NCBI RefSeq assembly: GCF_000384195.1 | Contig: NZ_KB913034.1 | Location: 1,121,614-1,185,613 of the forward strand | Direction of reading: 5' to 3' | Length of the DNA: 64,000 bases | Source of the DNA: Allobaculum stercoricanis DSM 13633 | Lineage (GTDB): Bacteria; Bacillota_I; Bacilli_A; Erysipelotrichales; Erysipelotrichaceae | Shown here: piece after piece, positions 1 through 7,797 of the stretch | Layout of the letters: each line of letters begins with the position of its first letter | How positions within the stretch are numbered: the stretch's first letter is position 1 | Made by a program: the position numbers and the translations under genes | The notes under the pieces: model-generated | Told to the model about the DNA's origin: nothing | Database searches by the model: none | Seen by the model: only the letters and a program-made list of their open reading frames with translations

Positions 1-1419
1 TGGTTGATAGAGGTAGGAGACTTTCTGAGACATACGGTCTGCTGCCATAGAGTATTGAATTAAGTCGTTTGTACCGATAGAGAAGAAGTCTGCGTATTTA
101 GAGAATTCATCAGCAAGTACAGCTGCTGCTGGGATTTCAACCATCATACCGATTTGGATATCATCGGAAACTGGAGTACCTTCAGCGATTAATTCAGCTT
201 TGCATTCTTCAAATACAGCTTTAGCGTCTTTGAATTCGTTTACTGTAGCGATCATTGGGAACATGATGCAAAGTTTTCCGTAAACGGAAGCACGGCAAAG
301 TGCACGAAGTTGTGTTTTGAAGATATCTTTACGGTCTAAGCAAAGACGGATTGCACGGTAGCCCAAGAATGGGTTCATTTCTTCTGGGAATTCGAAGTAA
401 GAAAGTTTTTTGTCCCCACCGATATCGAGTGTACGAACAACAACTTTTTTACCTTTCATTGTTTCGAGTACCTGTTTATAAACAGCGAACTGTTCTTCTT
501 CTGTTGGGAAGTGATCGTTATCCATATATAAGAATTCTGTACGGAATAAACCAACACCTTCACCACCATTAGCGATGACTTGTTCAGCATCTTTTGCATT
601 ACCGATGTTTCCAGCAAGTTCAACTTCATGACCATCTACTGTTACGGATTTTGCGTTGATTAAAACTTTAAGTGCTTGTTTTTCTTCTTTATATTCTTTT
701 TCTTTTACTGCAAGTCTTTCAACAGTTTCAGCATCTGGGTTAACGAATACTTCGCCATCAAGAGCATCCATACCGATTACATCACCAGTGTTAACTGCTT
801 CAAGAATTCCTGTAGTTCCTACAACAGCAGGAATTTCAAGGGAGTTTGCCATAATTGCAGAGTGGCTTGTTTTACCACCGATTGCAGTAACGAAACCTTT
901 TACGTATTCGTTAAGTTGAGCAGTGTCAGATGGAGTTAAGTCATGTGCAACGATAATGCTAGGTTCGTTGATTGCTGTTAAATCAGGAATTTCAAGACCT
1001 AACAAGTTGCATTTCAAACGGAATGTCACGTCTTTAACGTCAGCTGCTCTTTCACGGAAATAATCGTTGTCCATGCTTTCGAACATAGCAACCATCATAT
1101 CTGCAACTTGAGCTGCTGCATATTCAGCATTAACACCATCAGTGTTAATCATATTTCTCATCTGGCCAATGAGTTCAGGGTCGTTTGCCATCATCAAGTG
1201 AGCATCGAATACTGCTAATTCTTCTTCAGAAAGACGTTTAGCGGCGCGTTCTTTAACTCCTTCGATATCTTTAATTGTTTTTTCAAAAGCAGCATCAAGT
1301 TTTTCGATTTCTTTTGCTGCATCTACATCTGTAGTTTTGTTGATTACAACAACTGGTTGTTCAAGCTTATAAGCTTTAGCAGTCGCAACTCCTGCTGAAG
1401 CGGCAATACCTTTTAACAT
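1..1419 (-). CDS. ptsI: PTS Enzyme I (phosphoenolpyruvate-protein phosphotransferase), 3' end cut by window
   Basis: Enzyme I takes phosphate from phosphoenolpyruvate onto a histidine and passes it to HPr, starting the sugar PTS cascade in the cytoplasm. The reverse-strand translation is open from the ATG at 1419 to the window edge, about 473 codons of the usual 570. The swivelling-domain signature GGKTSHSAIMANSLEIPAVVG-like segment with the phospho-accepting His is near residue 187, followed by EGVGLFRTEFLYM, FRTLD-like and MVEIPAAA stretches of the PEP-binding barrel. A strong AGGAGG lies just before the ATG. HPr is not adjacent here; it sits at 31432-31698. The C-terminal hundred residues lie outside the window. 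Confidence 0.97.
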   Translation of the reverse strand, partial: MLKGIAASAGVATAKAYKLEQPVVVINKTTDVDAAKEIEKLDAAFEKTIKDIEGVKERAAKRLSEEELAVFDAHLMMANDPELIGQMRNMINTDGVNAEYAAAQVADMMVAMFESMDNDYFRERAADVKDVTFRLKCNLLGLEIPDLTAINEPSIIVAHDLTPSDTAQLNEYVKGFVTAIGGKTSHSAIMANSLEIPAVVGTTGILEAVNTGDVIGMDALDGEVFVNPDAETVERLAVKEKEYKEEKQALKVLINAKSVTVDGHEVELAGNIGNAKDAEQVIANGGEGVGLFRTEFLYMDNDHFPTEEEQFAVYKQVLETMKGKKVVVRTLDIGGDKKLSYFEFPEEMNPFLGYRAIRLCLDRKDIFKTQLRALCRASVYGKLCIMFPMIATVNEFKDAKAVFEECKAELIAEGTPVSDDIQIGMMVEIPAAAVLADEFSKYADFFSIGTNDLIQYSMAADRMSQKVSYLYQP

Positions 1420-1459
1420 TCTTTTCTCCTCCTATAAATGAATGCGTTTTACTTTTAAA

Positions 1460-1468
1460 ATTGTAACA
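1460..1468 (-). promoter_or_regulatory. Extended -10 promoter element of ptsI
   Basis: On the minus strand TGTTACAAT reads as an extended -10 (TGn plus TACAAT) about 40 nt before the ptsI start. No good -35 box stands at the usual distance, so this is a weak prediction. Confidence 0.35.
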
Positions 1469-1682
1469 TGATTCGCCCCGCGATGAAGGTGATTTTTATT
1501 CAACATATCATATCTTTTTAACAAAAAGTTCACATTCAACCACTCTATAATGATAATTATAGTGTATATATCATGATTTATACCCTTTTTCAGATTATTT
1601 TTTCTGTCTTATTATTTCAATAAATATTTTCAAAGAATTAAAAATGTTCATCTAATTTAAACAAATAAATTAATCTTTAAAC

Positions 1683-1711
1683 AAAAAAGAAGGGTTCCCA
1701 GCGTCCCTTCT
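1683..1711 (-). terminator. Terminator after the ECF transporter gene
   Basis: Minus-strand hairpin with 7-bp arms (AGAAGGG and CCCTTCT at 1705-1711 and 1688-1694) followed by a T run. It ends transcription from the ECF gene before ptsI. The rest of the 318-nt gap 1420-1737 holds only the ptsI leader. Confidence 0.75.
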
Positions 1712-1737
1712 AACGATTTCTATATAAATTTTTTTGA

Positions 1738-2373
1738 TTAAGAATTTGTTGATCCTTGATTAGATACCATACTTGGCTTAATGGCTTTGGCCAAAGCCAT
1801 GCTGACAATGCCAGCAGCAATCATTTCGAAAATTCCATTTGTTAAAACAACTAAAGCTAAATACATCAATAATGTATCCGGACTTTGTCCAATTGCTTGC
1901 GCATATTGTGGTCCCCATAATAAAGCAATCAGTCCTAGCACCATAATGGTATGACATAAAGTTGCCAAAACACCGGAAACAAGTGCACTAAGCGGACGAT
2001 TGAGTTTTTTATTGAACGCATTGAATAACGTACCTGCAATCCATCCTAACAACACGCGAGGGACAATGGCGATAATTAAAGATGTCCAATTTCCCGATAC
2101 GCCTCCAATTGTTACGAATGGTGAAAAACAAAAGGATGTGATCGTAGGCGACATTGTAGCATTCCAAACTGAAGTTAAACCGAATACCAAACCTAAAGCA
2201 GCGCCATAACTAGGTCCCATCAAAATTCCTGCTGCAATTACAGGAATATGCATGACAGTGATTGAAAGGAATGGAGTACGAATATATCCAAGCGGAGTCA
2301 GTACTAATAATAGTTCGATGGCTAAAAACATCGAAAATAAAGCGATGGTTTTTGTTTTTTGATTTCTTTTCAT
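1738..2373 (-). CDS. ECF transporter substrate-binding (S) component, vitamin uptake
   Basis: Membrane protein of about 211 residues with five or six hydrophobic segments. The pattern ITVMHIPVIAAGILMGP followed by GAALGLVFGLTS is typical of the S components of energy-coupling factor vitamin transporters (the broad PF12822-like group). Such proteins bind the vitamin and dock to the shared EcfT/EcfA module, which is not in this window. The substrate cannot be read from sequence; a pantothenate or other B-vitamin role is a guess. I chose the ATG at 2373 because GAGGAA sits correctly before it. The open frame runs upstream to a TTG at 2427, but that lies inside the structured leader. Confidence 0.75.
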   Translation of the reverse strand: MKRNQKTKTIALFSMFLAIELLLVLTPLGYIRTPFLSITVMHIPVIAAGILMGPSYGAALGLVFGLTSVWNATMSPTITSFCFSPFVTIGGVSGNWTSLIIAIVPRVLLGWIAGTLFNAFNKKLNRPLSALVSGVLATLCHTIMVLGLIALLWGPQYAQAIGQSPDTLLMYLALVVLTNGIFEMIAAGIVSMALAKAIKPSMVSNQGSTNS

Positions 2374-2422
2374 AAATTCCTCTACTTTCGTTTCATGATG
2401 AATACGATGTAATGTATAAAAC

Positions 2423-2520
2423 TTCAAAATGAATCTTCATTTTGTTTGGTGACATTTAATTGGCTAGCTTTCCTGGGATAAGTTACCTATGTCGGTTTCA
2501 GAATACTCATTCATTTTGAA
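2423..2520 (-). promoter_or_regulatory. Riboswitch-like structured leader of the ECF gene
   Basis: In the minus-strand transcript a perfect 12-bp inverted repeat (2509-2520 with 2423-2434) closes a 74-nt domain. The 3' arm can instead form a local 8-bp hairpin with a 4-nt loop (2437-2444 with 2425-2432). The two structures exclude each other, as in a riboswitch switch helix, and the gene starts 50 nt downstream. I do not recognise the internal domain as a known class. The remainder of the gap up to the cupin gene at 2744 shows nothing else clear. Confidence 0.45.
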
Positions 2521-2743
2521 AAATCAATAAATGATCGACAATTCCATTTTCATATTTTCATCATTGATTCGTGGTCGTGAAATATCCCCCACGTGAAAGC
2601 GAATACAATAATTTCCATTTTTTTAGTCCTTATCTCTTTTCGATTGTCATTTCGTATTTCAATACATATGATTTGCATGTCTTGTATCGCAAATTTACAA
2701 TGAAGAATAAGATGAACAAATATCTAGAAAGCGAGTGTTCCTC

Positions 2744-3085
2744 ATGATCCGTAAAGAAATTTTAACCCAAGCCGAACATGTTCAAAACGGCCGAGGTATT
2801 GTCAAAACTTATCACATATGCACAAAAGAAGAATTAGGCAAAGTGGGGCGCTTATATGGGCGCGTTGTATTAGATCCGGGTTGTTCCATTGGTTGGCATC
2901 AACACCTTGGCGAAACAGAACCTTATTATGTTCTAAAAGGTCAAGGTACATTTATTGACAACGATGAAAAAGCCTACCCAGTTGGTCCCGGTGATGTTTG
3001 TTTAATTGAAAACGGGCAATTCCATTCTATTGAAAATAATAGTGATGAACCTCTTGAATTTATGGCTTTAATTTATAATCTTTAG
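2744..3085 (+). CDS. Small single-domain cupin protein
   Basis: A 113-residue cupin. Both cupin motifs are visible. The first has the metal ligands in GWHQHLGETEPYYVLKGQG (His-x-His, then Glu), the second in GDVCLIENGQFHSIEN with its His. The ligands suggest a bound divalent metal. Cupins of this size include isomerases, dioxygenases and sugar-binding proteins, so no reaction can be assigned. The ATG at 2744 is preceded by a purine-rich AGAAAGCGAG; an in-frame GTG nine bases earlier is less likely. It stands alone, followed at once by a terminator. Confidence 0.8.
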   Translation: MIRKEILTQAEHVQNGRGIVKTYHICTKEELGKVGRLYGRVVLDPGCSIGWHQHLGETEPYYVLKGQGTFIDNDEKAYPVGPGDVCLIENGQFHSIENNSDEPLEFMALIYNL

Positions 3086-3139
3086 TTGATTCATTTTCTT
3101 CATTTTCAATTATCCATTGTTTTTCGTATTTTCTAACTC

Positions 3140-3176
3140 GCGTTTGGCTTAAGACTCGTCTTCCAAACGCTTTTTT
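3140..3176 (+). terminator. Terminator after the cupin gene
   Basis: GCGTTTGG pairs with CCAAACGC, with a short inner AAGA/TCTT stem, then six T residues. Strong plus-strand intrinsic terminator. Confidence 0.9.
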
Positions 3177-3267
3177 CTTGGAACTTTCTACTTACCCTGC
3201 TCACTTTTTCATTTTCGATCAAAAAGAGTATGATAGAGAAGTTAATCAAATCAGAAAGAAACGTATT

Positions 3268-3954
3268 ATGAAAAAAATTCTCTATTATTTTGGCCAAGCC
3301 ATGCTCATTCTTAGCTCCCTATTGTTGTTTATCTTGGATTCAACACAAACTATGATCATCTCTTACTCTTGTATCATAACGGGCATTCTTTTAATGCTTG
3401 CTTATGCTGTAGGGACTAAAACTAAAACGAACTGGGCAGGATTTTTCTTATTCTCTAGTATTTCGATGTGTCATCTCTTTTATGTCTCCGTCTTCACATC
3501 CTTTTCCGGTTGGATTATGGGCGCATTTGTCGTGATGATGATGACTTCATTTTTATTTTTATATCGTGCAGTTAAAGATGATTTAGATTTACGAGCTCTC
3601 TTGTCCTATACATTATTTTCTAAAATTGCTATTGTCCCTGAGCTCATTCTCAATCAATATCTTGCACAAAATCCGGATTATTCAATGCTTGGCAATTTCA
3701 ACTGGATTCTTTTGGCATTCACTTCCTTATTTGCGATTAGTGCTTTAGTCAAAATGTACCAAAAAGAAATCATCGTCCAAAATTGGGCTATTGTTTTAGG
3801 CTTATTCCAGTTCTTCTTTGTCAGCGATATTTTTTCTGTGGTTGCTATGCTTGTGCTTGTTTTACGATATAAAGAACCAATTTCCGAAAAGAAAATCCCG
3901 GTTTATCAAAAAGGTTCTTTTGCATCATCTAAAGTGCATAAACCAAAACGATAA
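3268..3954 (+). CDS. Hypothetical integral membrane protein
   Basis: About 228 residues with roughly seven hydrophobic segments (near residues 7-27, 31-48, 56-75, 80-98, 112-128, 140-158 and 170-195) and a basic C-terminal tail. I do not recognise a family. The start is uncertain: the frame is open back to a TTG at 3178, directly behind the cupin terminator, and residues between 3178 and 3268 look plausible, but the first in-frame ATG is at 3268 with only a weak GAAAGAAA upstream. It has no operon partner. A lysozyme-inhibitor, exporter or YhhN-like role is possible but unsupported. Confidence 0.55.
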   Translation: MKKILYYFGQAMLILSSLLLFILDSTQTMIISYSCIITGILLMLAYAVGTKTKTNWAGFFLFSSISMCHLFYVSVFTSFSGWIMGAFVVMMMTSFLFLYRAVKDDLDLRALLSYTLFSKIAIVPELILNQYLAQNPDYSMLGNFNWILLAFTSLFAISALVKMYQKEIIVQNWAIVLGLFQFFFVSDIFSVVAMLVLVLRYKEPISEKKIPVYQKGSFASSKVHKPKR

Positions 3955-3980
3955 TGATCCAATTCATAAACATAAACTTT

Positions 3981-4008
3981 ATCTCCCTGCTCATTCAAGT
4001 AGGGAGAT
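3981..4008 (+). terminator. Weak terminator hairpin
   Basis: ATCTCCCT pairs with AGGGAGAT across a 12-nt loop, followed by a short T stretch. Likely ends the membrane-protein transcript. Confidence 0.55.
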
Positions 4009-4018
4009 TTCATTAACA

Positions 4019-4076
4019 CAAAAAAGCCCTTTAAGCAAGAACTCATTTAATTACAAGTCTTGTCAAAAAGGGCTTT
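4019..4076 (-). terminator. Terminator of the ankyrin/EF-G-like operon
   Basis: AAAGCCCTTT (4023-4032) pairs with AAAGGGCTTT (4067-4076); inside is a second small stem (CAAGA/TCTTG). On the minus strand it ends in a T run. Long loop and composite build resemble elements at 24691-24753 and 48443-48502. Confidence 0.8.
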
Positions 4077-4115
4077 GATTGTTTAATGAATAGGGTTATG
4101 GATGAATATTTTACG

Positions 4116-6194
4116 TTATTTATTATCTTCTTGGGCTTGAGCAATAATGCGTTGAGCAATATTGTCTGGTACTGGATCATAGCGATCCATAGAAATTGTA
4201 TAAGTACCTAAGCCTTGAGCCATTGAACGTAAGTCGATGGCATAACGTGAAACTTCCATCATTGGCACTTGGGCAGAAATCACTTGTTCGTCACCTTCTG
4301 GATCCATACCAAGGATTGCACCACGACGTTTGTTTAAATCACCAATAATTGTACCTGTGTATTCATCAGGAACGCGTACTGTGATATTCACAATTGGTTC
4401 GAGTAAGATTGGACGACATTTTGTCATCGCATCTTTGAATGCAAGACGAGCTGCTTGTTTAAATGCCATTTCAGAAGAGTCAACATCATGGTATTTACCA
4501 TCTAATAATGTTGTTTTGACATTAACCATCTTATATCCAGCTAATGGGCCAACTTGAGCATTTTCACGTAAACCGTTTTCTACAGCTGGGAAGTATTGTT
4601 TTGGAACTGCACCACCAAATACTTTTTCATCGAATACGAGTTCTTCTGTATCTGGATTTGGCGCAAACTCAACAAATACATGACCGAACTGACCATGACC
4701 ACCGGATTGTTTTTTATGACGTCCTTCGCCTACTGCTGTTTTTGTGATTGTTTCACGGTAAGTTATTTTTGGATCTTTAAGTACAACTTCCGCTTTGAAT
4801 TTAGATTTTAATTTATTAACGATTACATCTAAATGCTGATCACCTAAACCATAAATTACAGTTTCTTTAGTTTCTGGGTTATTTTCAACACGGAATGTTG
4901 GATCTTCTTCAGCAATACGGTTTAAACCTGTAGATAGACGATCTTCATCGTTTTTCGTTTTAGGACTTACTGCTTGACCATATAATGGTTCATCAAATGT
5001 GATTGGATCATAGATCAAACGAGTGCCTTTTGCGCAAAGTGTATCATTTGTTTCTGTGCTGACGAGTTTAGAAATCGCACCAATATCACCGGTAAATAAT
5101 TTACCTGCAGCGGTTTGGAAACGACCTTTGATTGTGAACAGAGAACCTAATTTTTCTGGTTTTCCATTATTTCCATTCACAACTTGGCTATCAGAAGCAA
5201 GTGTTCCTGAAAGAACTTTGACATAGGAAATTCGTCCTACGAATGGGTCCATGATTGTTTTGAACACTTGCGCAGTCATTGTTTCTTCTTCAGCTGTTAA
5301 TAATTCAACTTCTTCGCCTTCTGGAGTATGAAGTTTGATTAAACCTTTTTCAGAATAAGATGGGAAATAAGTGACGATTAAATCCATCAAGCGGCCGATT
5401 CCACGAGATTCAACGGCAGAACCAGAGAATACTGGAATAATTTCACCTGAGCGAACACCAATACGAACGCCACGAGTCAGTTCAGCATCAGTAAATTCTT
5501 CACCAGAGAAGAATTTTTCCATCAGTTCGTCATCACCCATCGCAACTGCTTCAGCGATCTGATCTTTATACATGCTGATTTCATCAGCCATTTCTTCAGG
5601 AACTGGTTGAGCTACGGAATCAGATGCTTTTGGTCCATGATGATACCAAGCTTTGTTTTTGAGAATATTAACGGTTCCCACGTATTTGCCATTTTCGATG
5701 ATTGGTACTTCAAATGGAATAACGGATTTACCGAATTTTTCGTGAAGTTTTGCATAGGCATCATCGAAAGAAGTATTTTCTTCATCTAAATGGTTGATAA
5801 AGAAAATCGTCGGTTTTTTAGCCGCTTTAGCTTCTTTAAATGCTAGAGATGTACCAGGTTCGAGTGGATCTTTAGCGTTAACTACGATGAGCACGCTATC
5901 CCCAGCAGCGAATCCAGCTTGTTTTTCACCTGTAAAATCGAGGTAGCCAGGTGTATCGATAAAGTTAATTTTGCAGTCATCCCATTCAATTGGAACAATT
6001 GACGTGTAAATGGAAATTCCACGTTTAATTTCTTCAGGATCAAAATCGATTAAACTAGAGCCTTCAGATGTTTTTCCAAAACGATCTGTTGCATCAGTGT
6101 AATAAAGCATTGCTTCAAGTACACTTGTTTTTCCAGCTCCAGAATGTCCTACAACGCTGACGTTACGAACTTCGTTACTTTTATAGTCTCGCAT
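4116..6194 (-). CDS. EF-G-like translational GTPase (FusA2 type)
   Basis: A 692-residue protein with the full EF-G domain order: G domain with P-loop GHSGAGKT (16-23), DTPGY switch II (80-84), domain II, and domain IV starting near HKKQSGGHGQFGHVFVEF, then domain V. It is a paralogue, not the main EF-G: the P-loop lacks the usual AHIDAGKTT context and the G4 motif reads NHLD (134-137) where NKxD is standard, which may change guanine binding. Such EF-G-like proteins act on the ribosome, but their exact role is mostly unknown. The gene follows the ankyrin gene by 13 nt, in one operon controlled by the leader at 6912-7096. Confidence 0.9.
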   Translation of the reverse strand: MRDYKSNEVRNVSVVGHSGAGKTSVLEAMLYYTDATDRFGKTSEGSSLIDFDPEEIKRGISIYTSIVPIEWDDCKINFIDTPGYLDFTGEKQAGFAAGDSVLIVVNAKDPLEPGTSLAFKEAKAAKKPTIFFINHLDEENTSFDDAYAKLHEKFGKSVIPFEVPIIENGKYVGTVNILKNKAWYHHGPKASDSVAQPVPEEMADEISMYKDQIAEAVAMGDDELMEKFFSGEEFTDAELTRGVRIGVRSGEIIPVFSGSAVESRGIGRLMDLIVTYFPSYSEKGLIKLHTPEGEEVELLTAEEETMTAQVFKTIMDPFVGRISYVKVLSGTLASDSQVVNGNNGKPEKLGSLFTIKGRFQTAAGKLFTGDIGAISKLVSTETNDTLCAKGTRLIYDPITFDEPLYGQAVSPKTKNDEDRLSTGLNRIAEEDPTFRVENNPETKETVIYGLGDQHLDVIVNKLKSKFKAEVVLKDPKITYRETITKTAVGEGRHKKQSGGHGQFGHVFVEFAPNPDTEELVFDEKVFGGAVPKQYFPAVENGLRENAQVGPLAGYKMVNVKTTLLDGKYHDVDSSEMAFKQAARLAFKDAMTKCRPILLEPIVNITVRVPDEYTGTIIGDLNKRRGAILGMDPEGDEQVISAQVPMMEVSRYAIDLRSMAQGLGTYTISMDRYDPVPDNIAQRIIAQAQEDNK

Positions 6195-6207
6195 AACTCA
6201 AACCCTC

Positions 6208-6882
6208 TTAAACTGCTAACAATGGCTCTAATTGAGCTCTGCAGTATTCTCTTACGTATTCAAGTGCTGTATTTCCTTGTTTATCTTTCATGTCTTTGTC
6301 AGCACCATAAACTAAAAGTTTTTCAACGAGGGATGGATATCCACCATAAGCAGCTCTCATTAAAGCTGTGCAACCATTATTATCAAATAAGTTTACATCT
6401 GCGTTACGATCTAACAACATGTTGATTGTGTCGCGTTTGAAGGCGATACATGCTTCCATTAAAGCGGAACGTCCGACTTCGTCTTGGGCATTGATATCTG
6501 CTCCAGCATCTAATAAAACTTGAATGCAACGGTCTTGACCAAGTAATGCAGCACGCATTAAAGCTGTTCTTCCATTGTCATCTTTCAGGTTTACATCAGC
6601 ACCTGCTTCAATTAGTGCTTTACAAATTGTTCGGTTGCCTTTTTTAGCAGCACCCATCAATGCAGTTTTTCCATAATTATCTGTAGCATTAACGTCTGCT
6701 CCATTATCGATTAAAAGTTGAACGATATCCTTGCGGTCACGTTTTGCTGCACGCATCAATGCCGTTCTTCCATCACCGTTTGCGTAGTTAACATCAGCGC
6801 CAGAGCGAATCTGACCAACTGCCATCGCGAAGTCACCATTTGCACATGCGTCCCAGAACACTTTATTGAATTTTTCATCCAT
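6208..6882 (-). CDS. Ankyrin-repeat protein
   Basis: A 224-residue protein made almost wholly of about six ankyrin repeats (units such as GADVNATDNYGKTALMGAA, each near 33 residues) from residue 12 to about 215. Ankyrin solenoids bind other proteins; there is no catalytic domain, signal peptide or membrane segment, so it is expected to be cytoplasmic. It is the first gene of an operon with the EF-G-like GTPase, so it may bind that protein or a ribosomal factor (inference). The ATG at 6882 has AGGAGG close upstream, and its leader carries a terminator hairpin and a small open frame. Confidence 0.9.
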   Translation of the reverse strand: MDEKFNKVFWDACANGDFAMAVGQIRSGADVNYANGDGRTALMRAAKRDRKDIVQLLIDNGADVNATDNYGKTALMGAAKKGNRTICKALIEAGADVNLKDDNGRTALMRAALLGQDRCIQVLLDAGADINAQDEVGRSALMEACIAFKRDTINMLLDRNADVNLFDNNGCTALMRAAYGGYPSLVEKLLVYGADKDMKDKQGNTALEYVREYCRAQLEPLLAV

Positions 6883-6911
6883 GAGATTTTTCCTCCTATT
6901 ATTAACCCATT

Positions 6912-6970
6912 AAAAAATCGGACCGATCTGCCGCCTAAAAAATGGCGGATTTTTTAAACTTGGGTCCGAT
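6912..6970 (-). terminator. Leader terminator (attenuator) before the ankyrin gene
   Basis: Minus-strand outer stem ATCGGACC (6963-6970) with GGTCCGAT (6917-6924), an inner CCGCC/GGCGG hairpin (6944-6948 with 6931-6935), then six T residues. It ends only 30 nt before the ankyrin start. No gene lies upstream that it could terminate: 7331-7759 has its own terminator at 7241-7286. So it most likely acts as an attenuator. The 5' arm overlaps codons 23-25 of the leader frame. Confidence 0.75.
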
Positions 6971-7037
6971 GACACACGGAAAGAAAATCCGGTTTTCTAT
7001 AATTTTTATTTTTGTTTACTTGAACATTGCTTTTCAT
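6954..7037 (-). CDS. Putative 27-residue leader peptide
   Basis: An ATG at 7037 with AAGGAAGGAAG eight bases upstream opens a 27-codon frame beginning MKSNVQVNKNKNYRKPDF and stopping with TAA at 6956-6954. The last codons lie inside the 5' arm of the attenuator stem, so a ribosome at its end would block the outer terminator helix. That layout is known from leader-controlled ribosome-protection and antibiotic-resistance genes such as tet(M). Basic and Asn/Lys-rich; no known family. Translation is inferred from the ribosome binding site and position only. Confidence 0.55.
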   Translation of the reverse strand: MKSNVQVNKNKNYRKPDFLSVCHRTQV

Positions 7038-7067
7038 GAAAACCACTTCCTTCCTTAACGTGATTCT

Positions 7068-7096
7068 ATTGTAAGTGCTTCCACGTGCGATTACAA
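7068..7096 (-). promoter_or_regulatory. Promoter of the leader/ankyrin/EF-G-like operon
   Basis: Minus-strand TTGTAA (7091-7096) and TACAAT (7068-7073) at exactly 17 bp. The start point would be near 7061, giving a leader of about 180 nt. The rest of the gap 6883-7330 holds only the leader elements and the terminator at 7241. Confidence 0.65.
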
Positions 7097-7240
7097 ACTT
7101 TTGACCAAACAAGCCACTTAAACGTCCTAGTTGGCCTACTTACATAATTATTTATTTTGGTAACATCTAAATCAGATATGTTTTCTGCAATTATAGACTA
7201 TAATTAGAGTTGGTTTTTTCGTTCATTCCCTTTTGTATGC

Positions 7241-7286
7241 AAAAAGGCGCGTTGAAATTGAGCATTCAACTTCAACGCGCCTTTTT
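7241..7286 (-). terminator. Strong terminator, 16-bp stem
   Basis: AAAAAGGCGCGTTGAA pairs perfectly with TTCAACGCGCCTTTTT. It ends the AAA+ ATPase transcript on the minus strand and could work in both directions. Confidence 0.92.
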
Positions 7287-7330
7287 AGACTCATTTTTCT
7301 TTTCTTCTTGGTAAGGAACCCTTCTGCTGA

Positions 7331-7759
7331 CTAAAGCGTTTCGGGCATGACGACAATATCAAGATGATCAAAAGCTTGTGGGCTTTCTTTAGTCCAATCT
7401 TGATAATTATCTGACCAAGTTTCTAAATAATCTAAATAACATCCAAGTTCATAAGTTGGATGTTGTGGTGTATAAGTTTGACCATAGTTTAAAGCTTCCA
7501 ACAAGAAATTTTCGCTAACTTCTATATTTTGACCCATTAAAATGTGAGCACGAATCAGTCTTGCTAAATACAAACGCAAGCCGATATGATAAAGCTCTTT
7601 TTTGCTTTCTGGTACTTGCTTGTCGTCATCTTGCATTTGAAATGCTTCTTTGGCCATCACAAGTGTTTCATAGACTAAAAACCAACGTAAGTCTTCACTG
7701 ATCAGTGGACAAATTGAATCATAATGTTCAAGAATTTGTGGGCTAGTCGGTTGATTCAT
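7331..7759 (-). CDS. Hypothetical protein paired with the AAA+ ATPase
   Basis: About 142 residues, soluble, no signal peptide, mostly helical and rich in Tyr, Leu and Glu. I do not recognise a family. I take the ATG at 7759, which has AAAGGAATAGGA before it; a GTG at 7801 overlapping the ATPase stop codon is the alternative. Either way it is coupled to the ATPase in one transcript, so it may be an adaptor or substrate of that ATPase (inference). Confidence 0.6.
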   Translation of the reverse strand: MNQPTSPQILEHYDSICPLISEDLRWFLVYETLVMAKEAFQMQDDDKQVPESKKELYHIGLRLYLARLIRAHILMGQNIEVSENFLLEALNYGQTYTPQHPTYELGCYLDYLETWSDNYQDWTKESPQAFDHLDIVVMPETL

Positions 7760-7797
7760 GTTCCTATTCCTTTCTTGGTCCAAATGCGATCTTTCAA

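Noticed and set aside
2428..2743. Known riboswitch class (TPP, FMN, THF, preQ1, cobalamin) upstream of the ECF gene
   Set aside because: None of the conserved core sequences I remember is present; kept only as an unassigned structured leader.
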